Positions 47,687-59,255 of a stretch of 64,000 bases of DNA are shown in pieces (positions within the stretch are counted from its first letter, which is position 1; each line of letters begins with the position of its first letter). The notes beneath the pieces were generated by a model. The model did not search any database and was not told the origin of the DNA. It was given only the letters and a program-made list of their open reading frames with translations. The translations under genes and the position numbers were made by a program. Source of the DNA: Deroplatys truncata. Taxonomy: Eukaryota > Arthropoda > Insecta > Mantodea > Mantidae. The stretch covers positions 259,603,816-259,667,815 of the forward strand of contig CM060975.1 in the NCBI GenBank assembly GCA_030765065.1, written 5' to 3'.

Positions 47687-48362
47687 TAAATGCTGGATAG
47701 TTAAAGACGAAATGCAGAGCAATGTATTGGATTGTAAGAGGGTTAAATAAATATGTACGTCATGATAATGGAGAAATAAAATTTTGGACATAACTAAATG
47801 TTTAAAAGGGAAAAATAACATTTTTTTAGTAACTGTAACAACATTTGAAATAAAGCATGATGTTATATTAAAGTAAAGTACGTAGATATAATTCCAAGAG
47901 TATTGTGAATATACAGTACAAAACAACAAAAATTGGGTAAAAGTCATTAAAACAAATATTTATGTAGCAAATAGAACATGTGAAACAGTACTTAGATTTA
48001 AGAGATGTAAATATATTTGTGTAGAGGGTGAATATTTTAGTAAATATTTGTAGTAATTACAAAAATTCTTAAATGCACAAATTGTTATCAACAATATAAG
48101 AAAGTAAACAATTTTGTAACAGTAACTAAATAATTCAGGGTACAGTATTTGCTATAAAAATTTTGATGTTGTCTAAACACATTAAACCAGAGCCAGTAAA
48201 TAGTGGCAAGATAAAGACAAAACATATGTCGTGTGTTAAATACGTGTGAAGTGTTAAGTGAAAGTGATAGCATGTGTTCCAAGATTTAGGAGACTAAAAA
48301 CCCAATTATAAAGTTTCCAAACAAGTTGTAAATATTTATAATTATGTTTCTAGTGGGGCATA
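47687..48362 (+). other. A2 3' untranslated region and polypurine end
   Basis: A non-coding stretch of 676 bp, too short for an env gene. It ends GTTTCTAGTGGGGCATA just before the 3' LTR. The matching region in A1 is 37012-37724. Confidence 0.8.
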
Positions 48363-49414
48363 TGATGCAGTAATTTGTATCACAAATTATTTAAATGTAA
48401 AGAGTGATTATAGTATGAATATGCATTATTATGTGACATTGATTTGAGATGTTTGTTGATTGTAATTATTGTTGGGAAGTAAGTTTATACTGCCTTACTG
48501 AAACTGACAATAATAGCGTGCAATAATGCAGCGAGGGGGTGAGCTGTTTATCATTATTGGAAACGAGGAAGTTACGCAATGTTGGCGCGTTTTCCTTTAG
48601 AATCTTCTGGAACATTTACCTAGAGTATATGTATTCATAATTTTCATTGGATATTAAAATAGACGCTAATGTTGGCGCGTTTTATTAGCCAATTGCAGTT
48701 CAGTTATAATCTTTAGGCATATCTGGGTGTAGGAGCATAAAAGGTAGGTTAGAGGTAAAGACCCGTCAGTTCATCAAAATTCTTTGTACACTACACGTCG
48801 CATTCCCGCCAGTTCGTCGAAAATATTTTGTATGATACATGTCGCCTTCAGGCCAGCAGAAATATTAACCGTCGGCTATCGATTCGCAAGTTACGCGTAT
48901 AAGATTTATGAAAAATCTCAAGTATGGTAAAGTTAATTATACAAAAGGTTGAAGTACGTGAATTAACAGTGATCAGTAAGAAGTTGTTATAACAGTTTCA
49001 GTTTGGCGAGTGTCTAGATGAATGTGTAAATGTGATAGTGACTGTGTTTCGACAATAAAAGTGTAAAACAAATTTCTTCATCAGTGTTATCTTTGGATAA
49101 AAGATTCCTTTCCGTTTACACAACCTGTATAAAGAGAAGTGCTTGACCAAAAAGATCATAGCTAGCCGGAGGACAGTGAACAAAAATTAAATAAAATAAC
49201 AGTAGCATTCTTTCAAACGAACACTAATACTGCCGCAAATTGCTAACACCAGATGGAGCTAACAAACCGAACAAATGAATCACGTCACAAGATGGCTTCA
49301 ACACGTGGAGTAAACACACATACACAAATAACATTATAAATTTACCACCGCAAATTGGCTCCCAAACGTGGGGCTCAACAAATTAAATATAAATAACACA
49401 ACTATACCGTCACA
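48363..49414 (+). repeat. A2 3' LTR
   Basis: 1052 bp. The TATA box seen in the 5' LTR is changed here to CATAAAAGG (about 48736). Other visible differences lie at about 48482, 48578, 48967, 49218 and 49349. Confidence 0.95.
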
Positions 49415-50002
49415 ATTGGTGATGAGATGAGAGATTCCTACCTGGCTTGAATAAGTAAGTATATATGCAGCCATTTATGTATCTTCACGTGGGTTGTAAT
49501 TTCCATGACTCAATCATGCTCTAATCTTATGTTGTATTGCTGTGTTCCAAAACATATTTAGAAACATTTATGGCGAAATGTGTCATAACTAATGTTGCCT
49601 GATGATATGAGCATTAACCAGTCTAAAGTTTTCTTATCCAGGGTACATAGCACAATTATCATTGTATGGCTTCTGGTAGGCATTTCGTAATTTGCATGTA
49701 TTCGTCTAAATCAGTTAAGTACTGTACGGATTTGTGCTTTCATTAAACTTTGGTAATGGCAAATCACTGACTAGTTTGAATAGTTTTGCACGTGGCGGTA
49801 CACTATTGTGTTCTACACTTATGCCAAGAGGCTGAGATTCCACAGGAGTTATGAAAGAACTACTTGCTTCACTCCCATTATTTATCATATTTGAGATTAG
49901 ACCTCTGTCAGTGTTGTGAGGATACATATTACTGGTCTTATTTGTAACATCACGTAAACTACTCTATTTACTACGCTGTTAGTACTTGTACTACTTTGCC
50001 TT

Positions 50003-50561
50003 ACCGAACGGGATGGCTCAGGCGGTAACGTTTGTGGCCCGCATTCGGGAGGTCCCGGTTTAAAATCCGGTGGGCCGACCAATCTGACTGAGGTTTTTTC
50101 GTGGTTTCCCTCAGCCGCTAAGATAAATACCGGATTTGATATTTAATACCACTTCCCAAAGTTCCACCTTAAATCTAAAGCAATAGTAAAAATGAAAAAT
50201 AGGTGGTAATAGCGAATGCTGTGCAGATGCGGTTGCTATTCGCTAAGGTCTCTGTGGACACGTGACGAAGCTAGATGACATGGTTACATGGATGAGACCT
50301 AGAAGACTAACTGTCCGCCTTTCTGTATGAAAGCAGCAGTTAGACTGGACGGCACCCTAATGCCATCTGCATGGCACGAAGCAGAAGATCCAGTTGCTAT
50401 GCACTAGGATCTCTGTGGACACGACGAAACGGGTGGTTACAGGGATGAGACCTAGAAAGCTAACTGTCCGCCACATCTCGATCTAAGAGTTATCCACTAA
50501 ACAGATCCGTTGTGATATGACCCTGTAGTTAAAGCGACGTAAAATAGAGTAGTAAAAATAA
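50003..50561 (+). mobile_element. tRNA-derived SINE (family 3), 559 bp
   Basis: Flanked by the 11-bp duplication TACTTTGCCTT (49992-50002 and 50562-50572). The head is tRNA-like: A box GATGGCTCAGGCGG, B box GGTTTAAAATCC. It is followed by CTGAGGTTTTTTCGTGG and TTTCCCTCAGCC, a block I associate with arthropod SINEs. The body repeats one segment twice (GATGAGACCTAGAA followed by CTAACTGTCCGCC, near 50303 and 50445), which explains its unusual length. Inserted in gag of element B. Confidence 0.88.
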
Positions 50562-50733
50562 TACTTTGCCTTGCTAGGTTGGCAGAGATGCTGTTGATCT
50601 TACCAGTCATTTCAGATCTCACTTTATTTAATTGTCATAATATTAGTTACTTTCGTATTTACATTTGCATATGCATTATTGTATTGCTCTACGTTTTTAT
50701 TAATTTCACTTACGCTTACATTTGTAGCCTCAT

Positions 50734-51010
50734 CGTCTTCCGTGGCGTAGTGGTTACCATGCTAGCCTCTAGTTCCCTCGCCGGCGGAGGTCGATGGATT
50801 TTTTCGGGCGTAAAAATCCTTAGCATGACTTCCTTCGGAAGGGAATTAAAGCTGGTGGTTCCGTGTCGTAGATTTATGGCACGTAAAATTACCTCAATCC
50901 TGATAAAGAGGCCTCTGAGCAAAATTACCGGTCTTTCACGCCCATTATAGAATGGGACGCTAAGAACCACAGCAGTTAAAGAGCGTGCAAAAATAAACCT
51001 CAACTTAATT
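50734..51010 (+). mobile_element. tRNA-derived SINE (family 2) in gypsy B
   Basis: Same family as 12716-13015. The tRNA head (TTCCGTGGCGTAGTGGTTACC, split by mutations) is followed by the body with GATGGATTTTTTCGGGCG and the 3' part AAGAACCACAGCAGTTAAAG. The B box is decayed. Confidence 0.82.
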
Positions 51011-51635
51011 TATAGCTTCTATCTTGTCATTTGTATTTTCTATGCTATTATTTAGGTTACATTTTATTATTTCAAGATCTGTGCTAACCTTGGTTTGCAT
51101 TACAGTTATAGTAGCATCTACTTCTTGTCTGATCTCGTTGCTACTGGTTACTATTTTTTCATTTAGACTTTTATTTACTTCAGTTAACTTTGTAGTTTTC
51201 TCCATGCATGCATTACTTATTAAGTCACACCTAACATTTAGTTCAGTACTATACAAATTTATATTTTGTTCCAAAGTATGGTTTAGTTATTCATAAATTG
51301 TTTGTTTTTGCCTGTTTGTTTTCTCTTCTAGCATTTCTATTGAGGTTTCAGTTCTCTTTAGGTTTTCATTGATTACCCTAGCATGCCCATTTAATTCTTT
51401 GTGAAGCTTCTCCTAGCTCTTTTTGTTCCTATTTTGCCTGATTACGTAACTCTTTTTTAAGTTGCTCTCAAAGCTCTCTTAGTTCCTTTTTTAAAGTTTC
51501 GTTATTCTGCTGAAGTACTTTTATTAGCATTTCTTCTAGAGATGTTGAATGACTTACTTTTACTCTAACTTGTTTATTTTGGTCACTCCTTATACTGCTT
51601 TCTGAACCTATTGTTAACCTAGTACCATTTTCGCT

Positions 51636-51690
51636 GGGACGCTAAGGACCATAGTAGTTAAAGAGCGTCTATAAATAAAAAGCTCAATTA
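51636..51690 (+). mobile_element. SINE family 2, 3' end only
   Basis: Contains only the last 50-60 bp of the family (GGGACGCTAAGGACCATAG, then AAAGAGCGTCTATAAATAAA). Truncated copy within gypsy B. Confidence 0.7.
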
Positions 51691-52257
51691 AACACTCGCT
51701 CTTCCCTTTCTACAATTTGAGAAATGTTTAGAACTTTATTCCTCTGAGCTGTTCATGCATGTTTACATCAATTTCTAAGCTACCACTAGTTTCAGCTGCT
51801 AAATTACTTTCAGATTCGCTGTTGGTTACCAGCATTACATTTATCTCCCTATCTTCCTATTTTTTTCAGATCTATTATCTTTTATTATACAAGAGTATTT
51901 CCGTTCTGCTACTTCTTAAAAGCATGACATGCAGTATATAAATATATTTGGATTGATATGTGTTTTTCTGCTTACTATGTGTGCTATGATGATCCATTCG
52001 AAGTACTTAATCGTGTTTTCTCTCTTGTATTATGTTTGCCCTTCTCTCCTTTAATATTCGTACGTTGCTAGCGTTAACACTATACTCTTATCTGTTCTGG
52101 TTTTGCGTTATTTTCTTGTTCTCTGCATTTCTCGTTGTTAGTTCCGGTATTCGTCTCTGCGTTGTTTTCGCTGTTGTTGTCCTCATTCCGCTCCTTCTGC
52201 AAAGTTCTCAGCAGCTGTGGTTGCTTGCGATGTTCTTGTCTGCTGTGTCGTTTTTCT

Positions 52258-52275
52258 GGCCCACGTTGGGCGCCA
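52258..52275 (-). other. gypsy B primer-binding site (tRNA-Lys)
   Basis: On the minus strand TGGCGCCCAACGTGGGCC, one mismatch from the A2 site. It fixes the orientation of B and marks where its 5' LTR begins, to the right. Confidence 0.85.
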
Positions 52276-52277
52276 AT

Positions 52278-53160
52278 TTATATAGCGCTGAACCCGTCTC
52301 GAAGAGGATACCTATTGTTGTATAAGATCCTTAGGGATGCTGCTGATCTGGTGGCCTCTGAATGATGACGTGCAGATTATTACTGTACATGTACTCGTAA
52401 ATTGCCACTATTGCTTCAAGATGTGTGTGTATTTAAATGATGGTATTCTTTATGTGTGTTATGTTTGTCCTAGGCTAGCTATAATTTTGCGGTAGGCATT
52501 TTGCTCTTAGCAGGGTGTGGTATAACGACTTAGGGCAATGTAAATAATTTAACGCACACAATTCGAAGTACTAATAATTAAATATATTGAAACGTTGTAG
52601 ATCATTTTCACATACAACACAAATATAAACTGATAATCTTATTTGCATTGCCAGAGTATTTTGCGTGCATACGATATATTTTATAAATATTCACCGCTCT
52701 TATTAATTATTAGTGTTATTAGCATAAATATTAGATCACTTGATAGATAATAGAGTTCTTGTTATTGTTCTGAGGTAATAACTATACTTATGTATGATTA
52801 CGCACTTTTTAAAGTATGTTACATATCATCACGCGCAGCTTCTACATGCCATGCGAGCGCGTTACGAAGAAACAAGAATTTGCAACGGATTCCTTAGCGT
52901 CGCCTCTATCTTTGCCTAATAGTATAAGATCTTGGCTTCCATTGGCTACTATAGTGACGCATCATACATACAAACAAACCTATGAAATGCTCTGTACCAT
53001 GGACATCTTATAGAAACGTTTGCTGGCTTTAAAACTGCTATGAATGTTCTAGAAGCTTACTCATTGTTATGTTCTTACTACAGTGTTAAAGCAGAATATG
53101 TTTTGTTGCTTGCTTTCATATTGAATTCACATTGTTAAAATCTTTATAAGAACTCATGTC
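52278..53160 (-). repeat. probable gypsy B 5' LTR, outer end uncertain
   Basis: Lies directly beyond the primer site. It shares with the A/C LTRs a block at about 52473-52530 (GTCCTAGGCTAGCTATAATT, compared with GTCCTCCGGCTAGCTATGATC), at a similar distance from the primer site. The outer end is not recognisable and was set only by the usual LTR length. Confidence 0.5.
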
Positions 53161-54940
53161 TTCTAGCTGCAAACACGAAATATTTCTGGCTTTGCTTTAA
53201 AATATTGTAGCGGTTACTTGGTGGTAGGCCCCACGTTATGGTGACACTATGCGCCGCGAACTCCACTAAGTTGATGATGACGATGGATCCGTAGAGAGAT
53301 GATGGATGCTGTGTTGCGTACCTGTAGGTCGTCTTGATGCCCGTACTCTTGTGATGTGTAGTGACGTTCTCGTAGACTGGAATCTGATGGTCGTACATCT
53401 GTATTCTTGTGTGAGTGTGTATTAGTCTGTTGTGATTATTATTTACAATTGTGCTAAGGTTGCTGTATTTTGAGTCGGAGAGCAATTGTGTCTTGTCAGC
53501 GTTAGATATACAGCATGTTAAAATATTTTGCACACACGTATTCTGTTAACTATTTCACTTTATTTTAGATAAACCACTTGCACATATTCATAAATCACTA
53601 TTCCCTTTGACATGTTAAAGTATGTATAATTGGCACACTTTAAATACGTAGTTTTAGCGTCTATTTAGAGACAAGCTTATATAGGCCTTCCTGCTCGAAG
53701 TCTGACAGCTTCTGTTAGCGTTCCCTTCAACCGTTTTCTTGGTGTACGTATTTGAATAATAGGTATGCATCAATGTACCTGATTGGTGCTTTTATCCAAT
53801 AACAGATTATATTACATATGTCTGTTTACAGACTCCACTGTCTTAATTATGAATCCAGGGTTCATTACATTCTTACTGGATACTACTGCATTTCTCATAA
53901 TTTTTATTATTGGTTATATGGACTTTCCCTCTCATACTTTATATGTTATAACGTTATATATTTCCTCTTCTCTATAGTTTTTAATATCCTCTCAATTACT
54001 ATACGTACAATATTAGCAAGAAAATACATAACACGTATAACTTAAAACAAAACATTAAAGAAATAAATAAATTAGTAATATATTGATGCTGAGAAGCTGT
54101 GAATTAAATGTATTATTACATTAATGAGTTATTAGTTTGTCCGTGGCAAGTACTGTATGTTGCTTCAATATTATTCACATACATATATTGACGTAACATA
54201 TAATTCTTTAAAATTATTACAGTTATGTTGTAGGATGGTACTATAATTGTATTTGTTGTGACTAATTAACTAACATTATTTAATATATTTAAGCTTTGGG
54301 GCCAAGCATTTTTGGATTAGTAGTGGATACCGTCTCAGCAGGCAATAAATATGGAGCAATCATTTACATACGTACGACGATCTGAATGCTGTCACTACCA
54401 TAAGCAGATAAGGAAATTGCTTCAATCCGTACTAGTTTCAAACATACCTTAACATTCCTTACTTAAACTCCATTAACACAATTAGCTTGCAAGCACTAAA
54501 CGCTGAAGAAAATTTGGTTAATCGCAGATTATACTTTAGAAAATACTTTACACAGTGTGCCTAATCAGAGCAAAGTAATTTAATACATACATTACCGAAA
54601 TTGGCGATTCATATAATAAAGAAATATCTGTCCTTGAGACTCTTGTCATGCAATAATCCGAGAGAACCACAGGAGAGGCAACGATGTTGCTCGCCTCATT
54701 AAAACCCAAGTCTTTGAGTCTGAGGTCAAACAACCAGTCCTGGCCTGCTATACAAAGGCAAGAGCATCAACCAATCAGCACCTACTCGATAAAGTGGCTG
54801 GGTCAATTTGATAAATCCAAATTTCCTCAGCGAAACTTGCTGGGTAAACTTAACAAACACAAACTTTCTCGATGTTGTGGAGGAGAAAGAAGGCTTAACA
54901 ATAGATGTAATTATACATAAATATACGTAACGGTGAACAC
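53161..54940. other. no confident gene; second primer-site-like motif
   Basis: At about 53226-53246 the minus strand reads GTCACCATAACGTGGGGCC, reminiscent of the tRNA-Lys primer site, with a TATA-like CTATATAAGC about 440 bp further out (near 53673). This may be a remnant of another minus-strand LTR. The 129-residue minus-strand frame at 53144-53533 resembles nothing I know. Otherwise AT-rich. Confidence 0.3.
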
Positions 54941-54944
54941 TCCG

Positions 54945-55030
54945 TTATATTCTGATTCTATCTTTTCAACCTGGTCCAACATCCTTGTCCAACTTCCATA
55001 TTGTGTGGAAGAACAATTCCATCTAGCATT
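54945..55030 (+). mobile_element. SINE family 1 tail
   Basis: CTGATTCTATCTTTTCAACC, then CTTCCATATTGTGTGGAAGA and ACAATT match the sequence following the fold-back SINE at about 1685-1735. Confidence 0.6.
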
Positions 55031-55439
55031 TATCTTTCTGCCTTTTTTCTTTAACCCTTCATTATCAAGCTCTTTAAAATAATTTCTTCACAGTTTTCAA
55101 TATTATTATAGATGTATTACCAGGGATACCCAATCTTACAGAGAGAGGGGATGAAGGGGATTTCCCTTCCCACTCATTTCCACTTGTACTGCCAAGGACT
55201 GAAACTTGATTGGTTTAGTTTGTCAGTCTCTTCAAAGATACTCGGTGGGGTGAACTATGGAATTTGAACCTTAGGTCTTAAGAGAACAGATTGGGCTTCA
55301 CTGTGTATCACTTTTTAAATTCTTAAAAAATAAAACAAAGAGACTTGTAAAGGGTAGAGACCGCAGGTGTTGACTGAAATCGACCCTTTACTTTCACCAG
55401 AAAATAGGTAACGTTATTGCCGGAGTGGTTATTATTTTC

Positions 55440-56230
55440 TCTAACTACTTGCCATGCCTATAGTAAGTAGATGATGTATTGCATTTTACCCAAAATTAGA
55501 TAGAAATGTTACATTGGAAATACACATTTTGAGATCCCCATGAATCCAGAAACAATTTTTAGAGAAAGGCCGTGTTTGCTGTATGTGAACAGCGTAACTC
55601 GAAGACGAAAAGTTGTTTCAGTATTGGACTTAGTATTTAAGTTCAGCGTTTTCCAGGGAATGCGATACGAAGATGTTCAAGAAAATCTCCCACGCCCAAG
55701 TACTCTTTACATGGAAAACGTTTCGTTATCTTTTATTTTCTCAAAAATAAAGATTTTGATTAAAATACCATATATTTAAGATGTTTGCATGACAACTGAA
55801 ATGTACATCTTGCATTTTCTGGGAAGTCTAGCCTGTGAAGTCCTCTTCATTCGAAGTGACTTTTGTATAATTCGCAAACCCTAAAAGATAGACAAAATCG
55901 TCTTAGTACATAAAAATTTTCATCTCGTTGAAGCACAAAATTATTGTTACATAGAAATTTTTATGGCGTTGATCATTTCTGAGATATCCTTTGTTATTGG
56001 TTTGAATTTTCGAATACTTAAGACTTCTTTCAAGTTGGCAAGTCTCAATTGCTTTTTTGTCATGCAAAGTGCATGGAATTTCAAAGCCATCACATAGCAG
56101 TCCGATCTTTTAAAAATCTGACTATCGCTTTAGCCTACTATATCCTTCTTGTCCTACGACACAAATCTGTAAATGTGTGATGAAAGTCCATTAACAAGAA
56201 ATACAAAGAAGAACATGCATTTGCATGAAT
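55440..56230 (+). repeat. dispersed repeat R1, plus-strand copy
   Basis: The longest uninterrupted R1 copy. Its start matches the reverse complement of 5140-5420; its middle (CATCTTGCATTTTCTGGGAA…, TCCTCTTCATTCG) matches 14415-14470; its end (TTTCAAAGCCATCACATAG…) matches 14970-15090. The frame at 55540-55779 is not conserved in other copies. Confidence 0.72.
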
Positions 56231-56639
56231 GTTTGCTCAAAAAATACACTTTCTCAGAATTATTAAAATATGTTTATAGGCTAAATGTACAAGCCCCTGA
56301 CTATCAATCTATGCTGTGAAAACTGCACATCAGTAGCATTTTCCATTTCCGAAATATTTGCGGTGCAAGTTTTAGGTGATTTACCCTGTATATTTTTAGT
56401 GAAGTTCCGACCGTTCCAGTTTAGAATATACTAGGTTCATGTTGCAAATAACAGTTACAAATAACGACACAGTCATCAGATTAAGCGGCAATGCTGCCAG
56501 CGGCACCTGGGTCGCGAGCGCGCGCCACTAGCCTGCCCGCACTTCATCCCCGCGCGAACCTTCATAAGCATCAAAACAAATAGATAAACGGCCAACTAAT
56601 ACCATTATTATTTCGCAAATTACAGTATTGAATGTCCCT

Positions 56640-57075
56640 TACATTGCTTAACTGTTCAAATGTGATGTTGGAAGCTCTCCTTACGCTCAAAGACAGGCAT
56701 TGAAGCGTCTCAGCAGATTATGATTCACATTATGCAGCTCTTCTCTGGAAATGTTGGTTATTTATTTCCGTATATTATTTTCCAGTTTTTGTAATATTTG
56801 GGGGTTTTGGTTATAATTTTGTCTTTTAAACTGCCCCACAACTAAAACATCGCAGGGTGCGAGGTCTAGGAATCCACATCTCTACACTGATCACTCCGTC
56901 AGCAAAGACGTCAGCAATTGTATCCAAAGAAGTCCAAGCTGTATTAGCTCTAGCCCCGTTCTTGTTGAAATATGCCGTGCATTCGCTCACCTTAAATTGA
57001 GGGAAAAGCTGCTCCAAAATTAAGACTTGGTACCGTGCAGCATTAATTGTTTCGTGAAAGAAAATAGGGGTCAAT
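56640..57075 (-). pseudogene. Tc1/mariner-superfamily transposase fragment (DDE_3-like)
   Basis: The minus-strand frame from 57074 reads FFHETINAARYQVLILEQLF, then FNKNGARANTAWTSLDTIAD, where the family has FQxDGAxxHT; the catalytic Asp is Asn here. ADGVISVEMW follows. A frameshift shifts the DLAPCD-like third motif to another frame near 56870. Its wording differs from M1-M4, so it is a separate lineage. The element probably spans about 56385-57195, but its termini are not clear. Confidence 0.7.
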
Positions 57076-57208
57076 TATACTAGCCACACCGACCTTACAA
57101 TCATATAGTGAACATGGATGTTTGAGTACGAGGGAAGCGGTGCGCGACCGCGACTCAGTGTCACTAACAGCGTTGCCACTTTATTGATGACACCGTATAT
57201 CCATTAGT

Positions 57209-57495
57209 CGTCCTCCGTGGTCTAGGGGTACCATGCTAGCCTCTAGTTCCCGAGTCCACGGGTTCAAATCCGGTGGAGGGTGATGGATTTTTTCGGGCGT
57301 AAAGCATGGCTTCCTTAGGAAGGGAAGTAAAGCCGGTGGTCCCGTGTCGTAGATTTACGGCATGTAAAAGAACCTCAAGCCTAATGAAGATGCCTCTGAG
57401 CAACATTTCCGGTCTTTCACGCCCAATATGGAATGGGACGCTAAGAACAATATTAGTAGTTAAAGAGCGTCCATAAATAAAGCCCAATTTTAATT
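57209..57495 (+). mobile_element. tRNA-derived SINE (family 2)
   Basis: Well-preserved copy: A-box stretch GTGGTCTAGGGGTACCATG, B box GGTTCAAATCC near 57265, then GATGGATTTTTTCGGGCG, GGTCCCGTGTCGTAGATTTA and AAAGAGCGTCCATAAATAAA. It lacks the AAATCCTT segment seen in the copies at 58940 and 59256. Confidence 0.9.
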
Positions 57496-57714
57496 TCGAG
57501 TATTTACTGTTTACGCATAACCGTAACAGCAAGATACTCTTGGTGTACCTACTGCTAGACCAGGCATGTGCAGGCTTGGCTCGCTAGAACAGTCTTGTCA
57601 GTACCTTCGGACAGGCAGTAACAACCCATACGGTATGGAAACTTACCCTTTCAAGCGTTATCCTTCATTCTACTGTTCTACCACTACCATACATAATAAT
57701 ATCAGTTAATACAA
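57496..57714. other. no recognisable feature
   Basis: Spacer between a SINE and the MITE. No coding or repeat signal seen. Confidence 0.4.
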
Positions 57715-57716
57715 TA

Positions 57717-58558
57717 CAGTAAAACCTCGATTATCTGTCACTCGGTTGGTCGTTCGGCTCATTAAACGTATTTTTTTTTTAAAATTTATTGTTTGTTTTT
57801 ATTTTGGTGTTCTGGAATCCAAATCCCTATACGTGGAAAAAAATTAGCTTATTTTGGAAATTAATGTGGCATATAAAATATGCGGCGGAAATGGCTCAAC
57901 AAGATTAATTGGAAGCTACACCTACTACATGTGTTCGTCAGTGTTACATTTTGCGAAAGTTGAGTAATTCATGAAACAAACATTTATGAGGTGTCCTGGC
58001 TATTTATTTGCAGGTAGTTTGAGTATGTTGTATATCAATAGATGGTTTTAGTGTTCCGAAAATTCTCAAGCAAAGTGCAGTTTAAAATAATGGAGCTAAG
58101 GTCTGTTACATTGTGAGCATGGCAACAACGTAACGAATTGAATACAATGAACATGCACCTACTCTAGTCAAGAGGTTTATCTGATACCTTCAGCTGAGTA
58201 TTACTTACGTTTTAGCTTCAAGGCATGAAGTGCCCATGCAATCAGACAAAGTAGTGATCGTAATGTACTGTTGTCGTCTAGCGATGTATCTACAAAAGTG
58301 ATGAAAAACGGATGCCAATGAGTGAGCGGACTTGAATTGGTTTTGCGGACAAAAATTCTGTTGTGCAGCCCTGCGCCACGGACAGCAATCACCTTTAGTG
58401 CAATTCTTCTAAATAAACAGCGAATTGCGTATTTGGCGAGTTTTTGTGTAATTTCTTATTAAACCTACTATTTATATTAAGTAAGGTGAATTATTTGTCA
58501 TTTTCACTTAATTGTCAACCCCATCTCTGCATTATAGCTGTTAATCGAGGTTTTACTG
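57717..58558. mobile_element. MITE with pogo/Tigger-like termini
   Basis: An 842-bp non-coding element between TA dinucleotides (57715-57716 and 58559-58560). Both termini read inward CAGTAAAACCTCGATTA, identical over 17 bp. The termini differ from the pogo copies at 6010 and 11759, so it belongs to another subfamily. No transposase is recognised inside. Confidence 0.85.
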
Positions 58559-58560
58559 TA

Positions 58561-58939
58561 AAATAAATATATTAAATACTTTTTAATGTTATAACCTTCT
58601 CTAATAAGGGGAAAACGTATGCACAAACTATGTTTTAAAAAAAGATCATAATATTACAACGTAAGGAAAACTTGGCAAAGTAGAAATTATATATGATATA
58701 CACGAATTACATTTTGTTTAGGATAATTGATGTAACCTACAGGCATGCAGTGCACTAGAGCACAGTGGACTGTGATGTTACAAACAAATGCCAAATGCCT
58801 GCCTAACCACTCCTTGCATATTTTCCAGCTTCTGCACTTCACTGTACTGGACTAATTCGGGATCTTTCGCACGAAGTTGTGATTCTTCGTCTATTACGAA
58901 TACTGCCAAGTGTTGACACTGCTACTTTTCTGTCTTCTC
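58561..58939. other. no recognisable feature
   Basis: AT-rich spacer between the MITE and the SINE pair. Nothing identified. Confidence 0.4.
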
Positions 58940-59230
58940 CGTCCTCCATGGTCTAGGGGTACCATGCCAGCCTGTAGTTCCCAAGGTCGCGGGCTCAAAC
59001 CCAGCGGAGGGCGATGGATTTTTTCGGGCGTAAAAATCCTTAACATGGTTTCCTTCGGAAGGGAAGTAAAACCGGTGGTCCCGTATCATAGATTTATGGC
59101 ACATAAAGGAACTTCAAGCCTGATAGAGGCTTCTGAGGATACTTCCCGGTCTTTTTGCGCCAAATGTAGAATGGGGTGCTAAGGACGATAATAGTTAAAG
59201 AGCGTCCATAAATAAAACTCATTTTAATTT
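58940..59230 (+). mobile_element. tRNA-derived SINE (family 2)
   Basis: Head CGTCCTCCATGGTCTAGGGG, B box GGCTCAAACCC, and the shared body including GGCGTAAAAATCCTTAACAT. Ends AGCGTCCATAAATAAAACTC. Confidence 0.9.
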
Positions 59231-59255
59231 TCATGTCCTCTGCACCTTCCATTCC

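Larger units (their letters stand above)
40769..49414 (+). mobile_element. gypsy LTR retrotransposon A2, full length
   Basis: 8646 bp, flanked by ATTG (40765-40768 and 49415-49418), inserted in element B. The two LTRs are exactly 1052 bp each with about six differences by eye. Order: LTR, primer site, leader, gag, pol (protease, RT, RNase H, integrase), untranslated part, LTR. There is no env. It is the least damaged copy in the window, but gag and pol each still have frame breaks. Confidence 0.95.
49419..52277 (-). pseudogene. gypsy element B: gag and leader
   Basis: The minus strand 49927-49740 reads LVSDLPLPKFNESTNPYST, the counterpart of LSDFPLPKFNENSSPVQF in A1/A2 gag. Minus 51274-51005 is a heptad-type coiled coil (SLNEKIVTSSNEIRQEVDAT) like the N-terminal gag of A2. 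The leader follows to the primer site at 52258-52275. It contains many stops and two kinds of SINE insertion. Confidence 0.8.

Noticed and set aside
47687-48362. env gene of A2
   Set aside because: 676 bp of AT-rich non-coding sequence with no open frame, signal peptide or membrane segment.
54548-54920. Host gene fragment
   Set aside because: Frames are short, without motif or splice sites, and not repeated elsewhere. No support.
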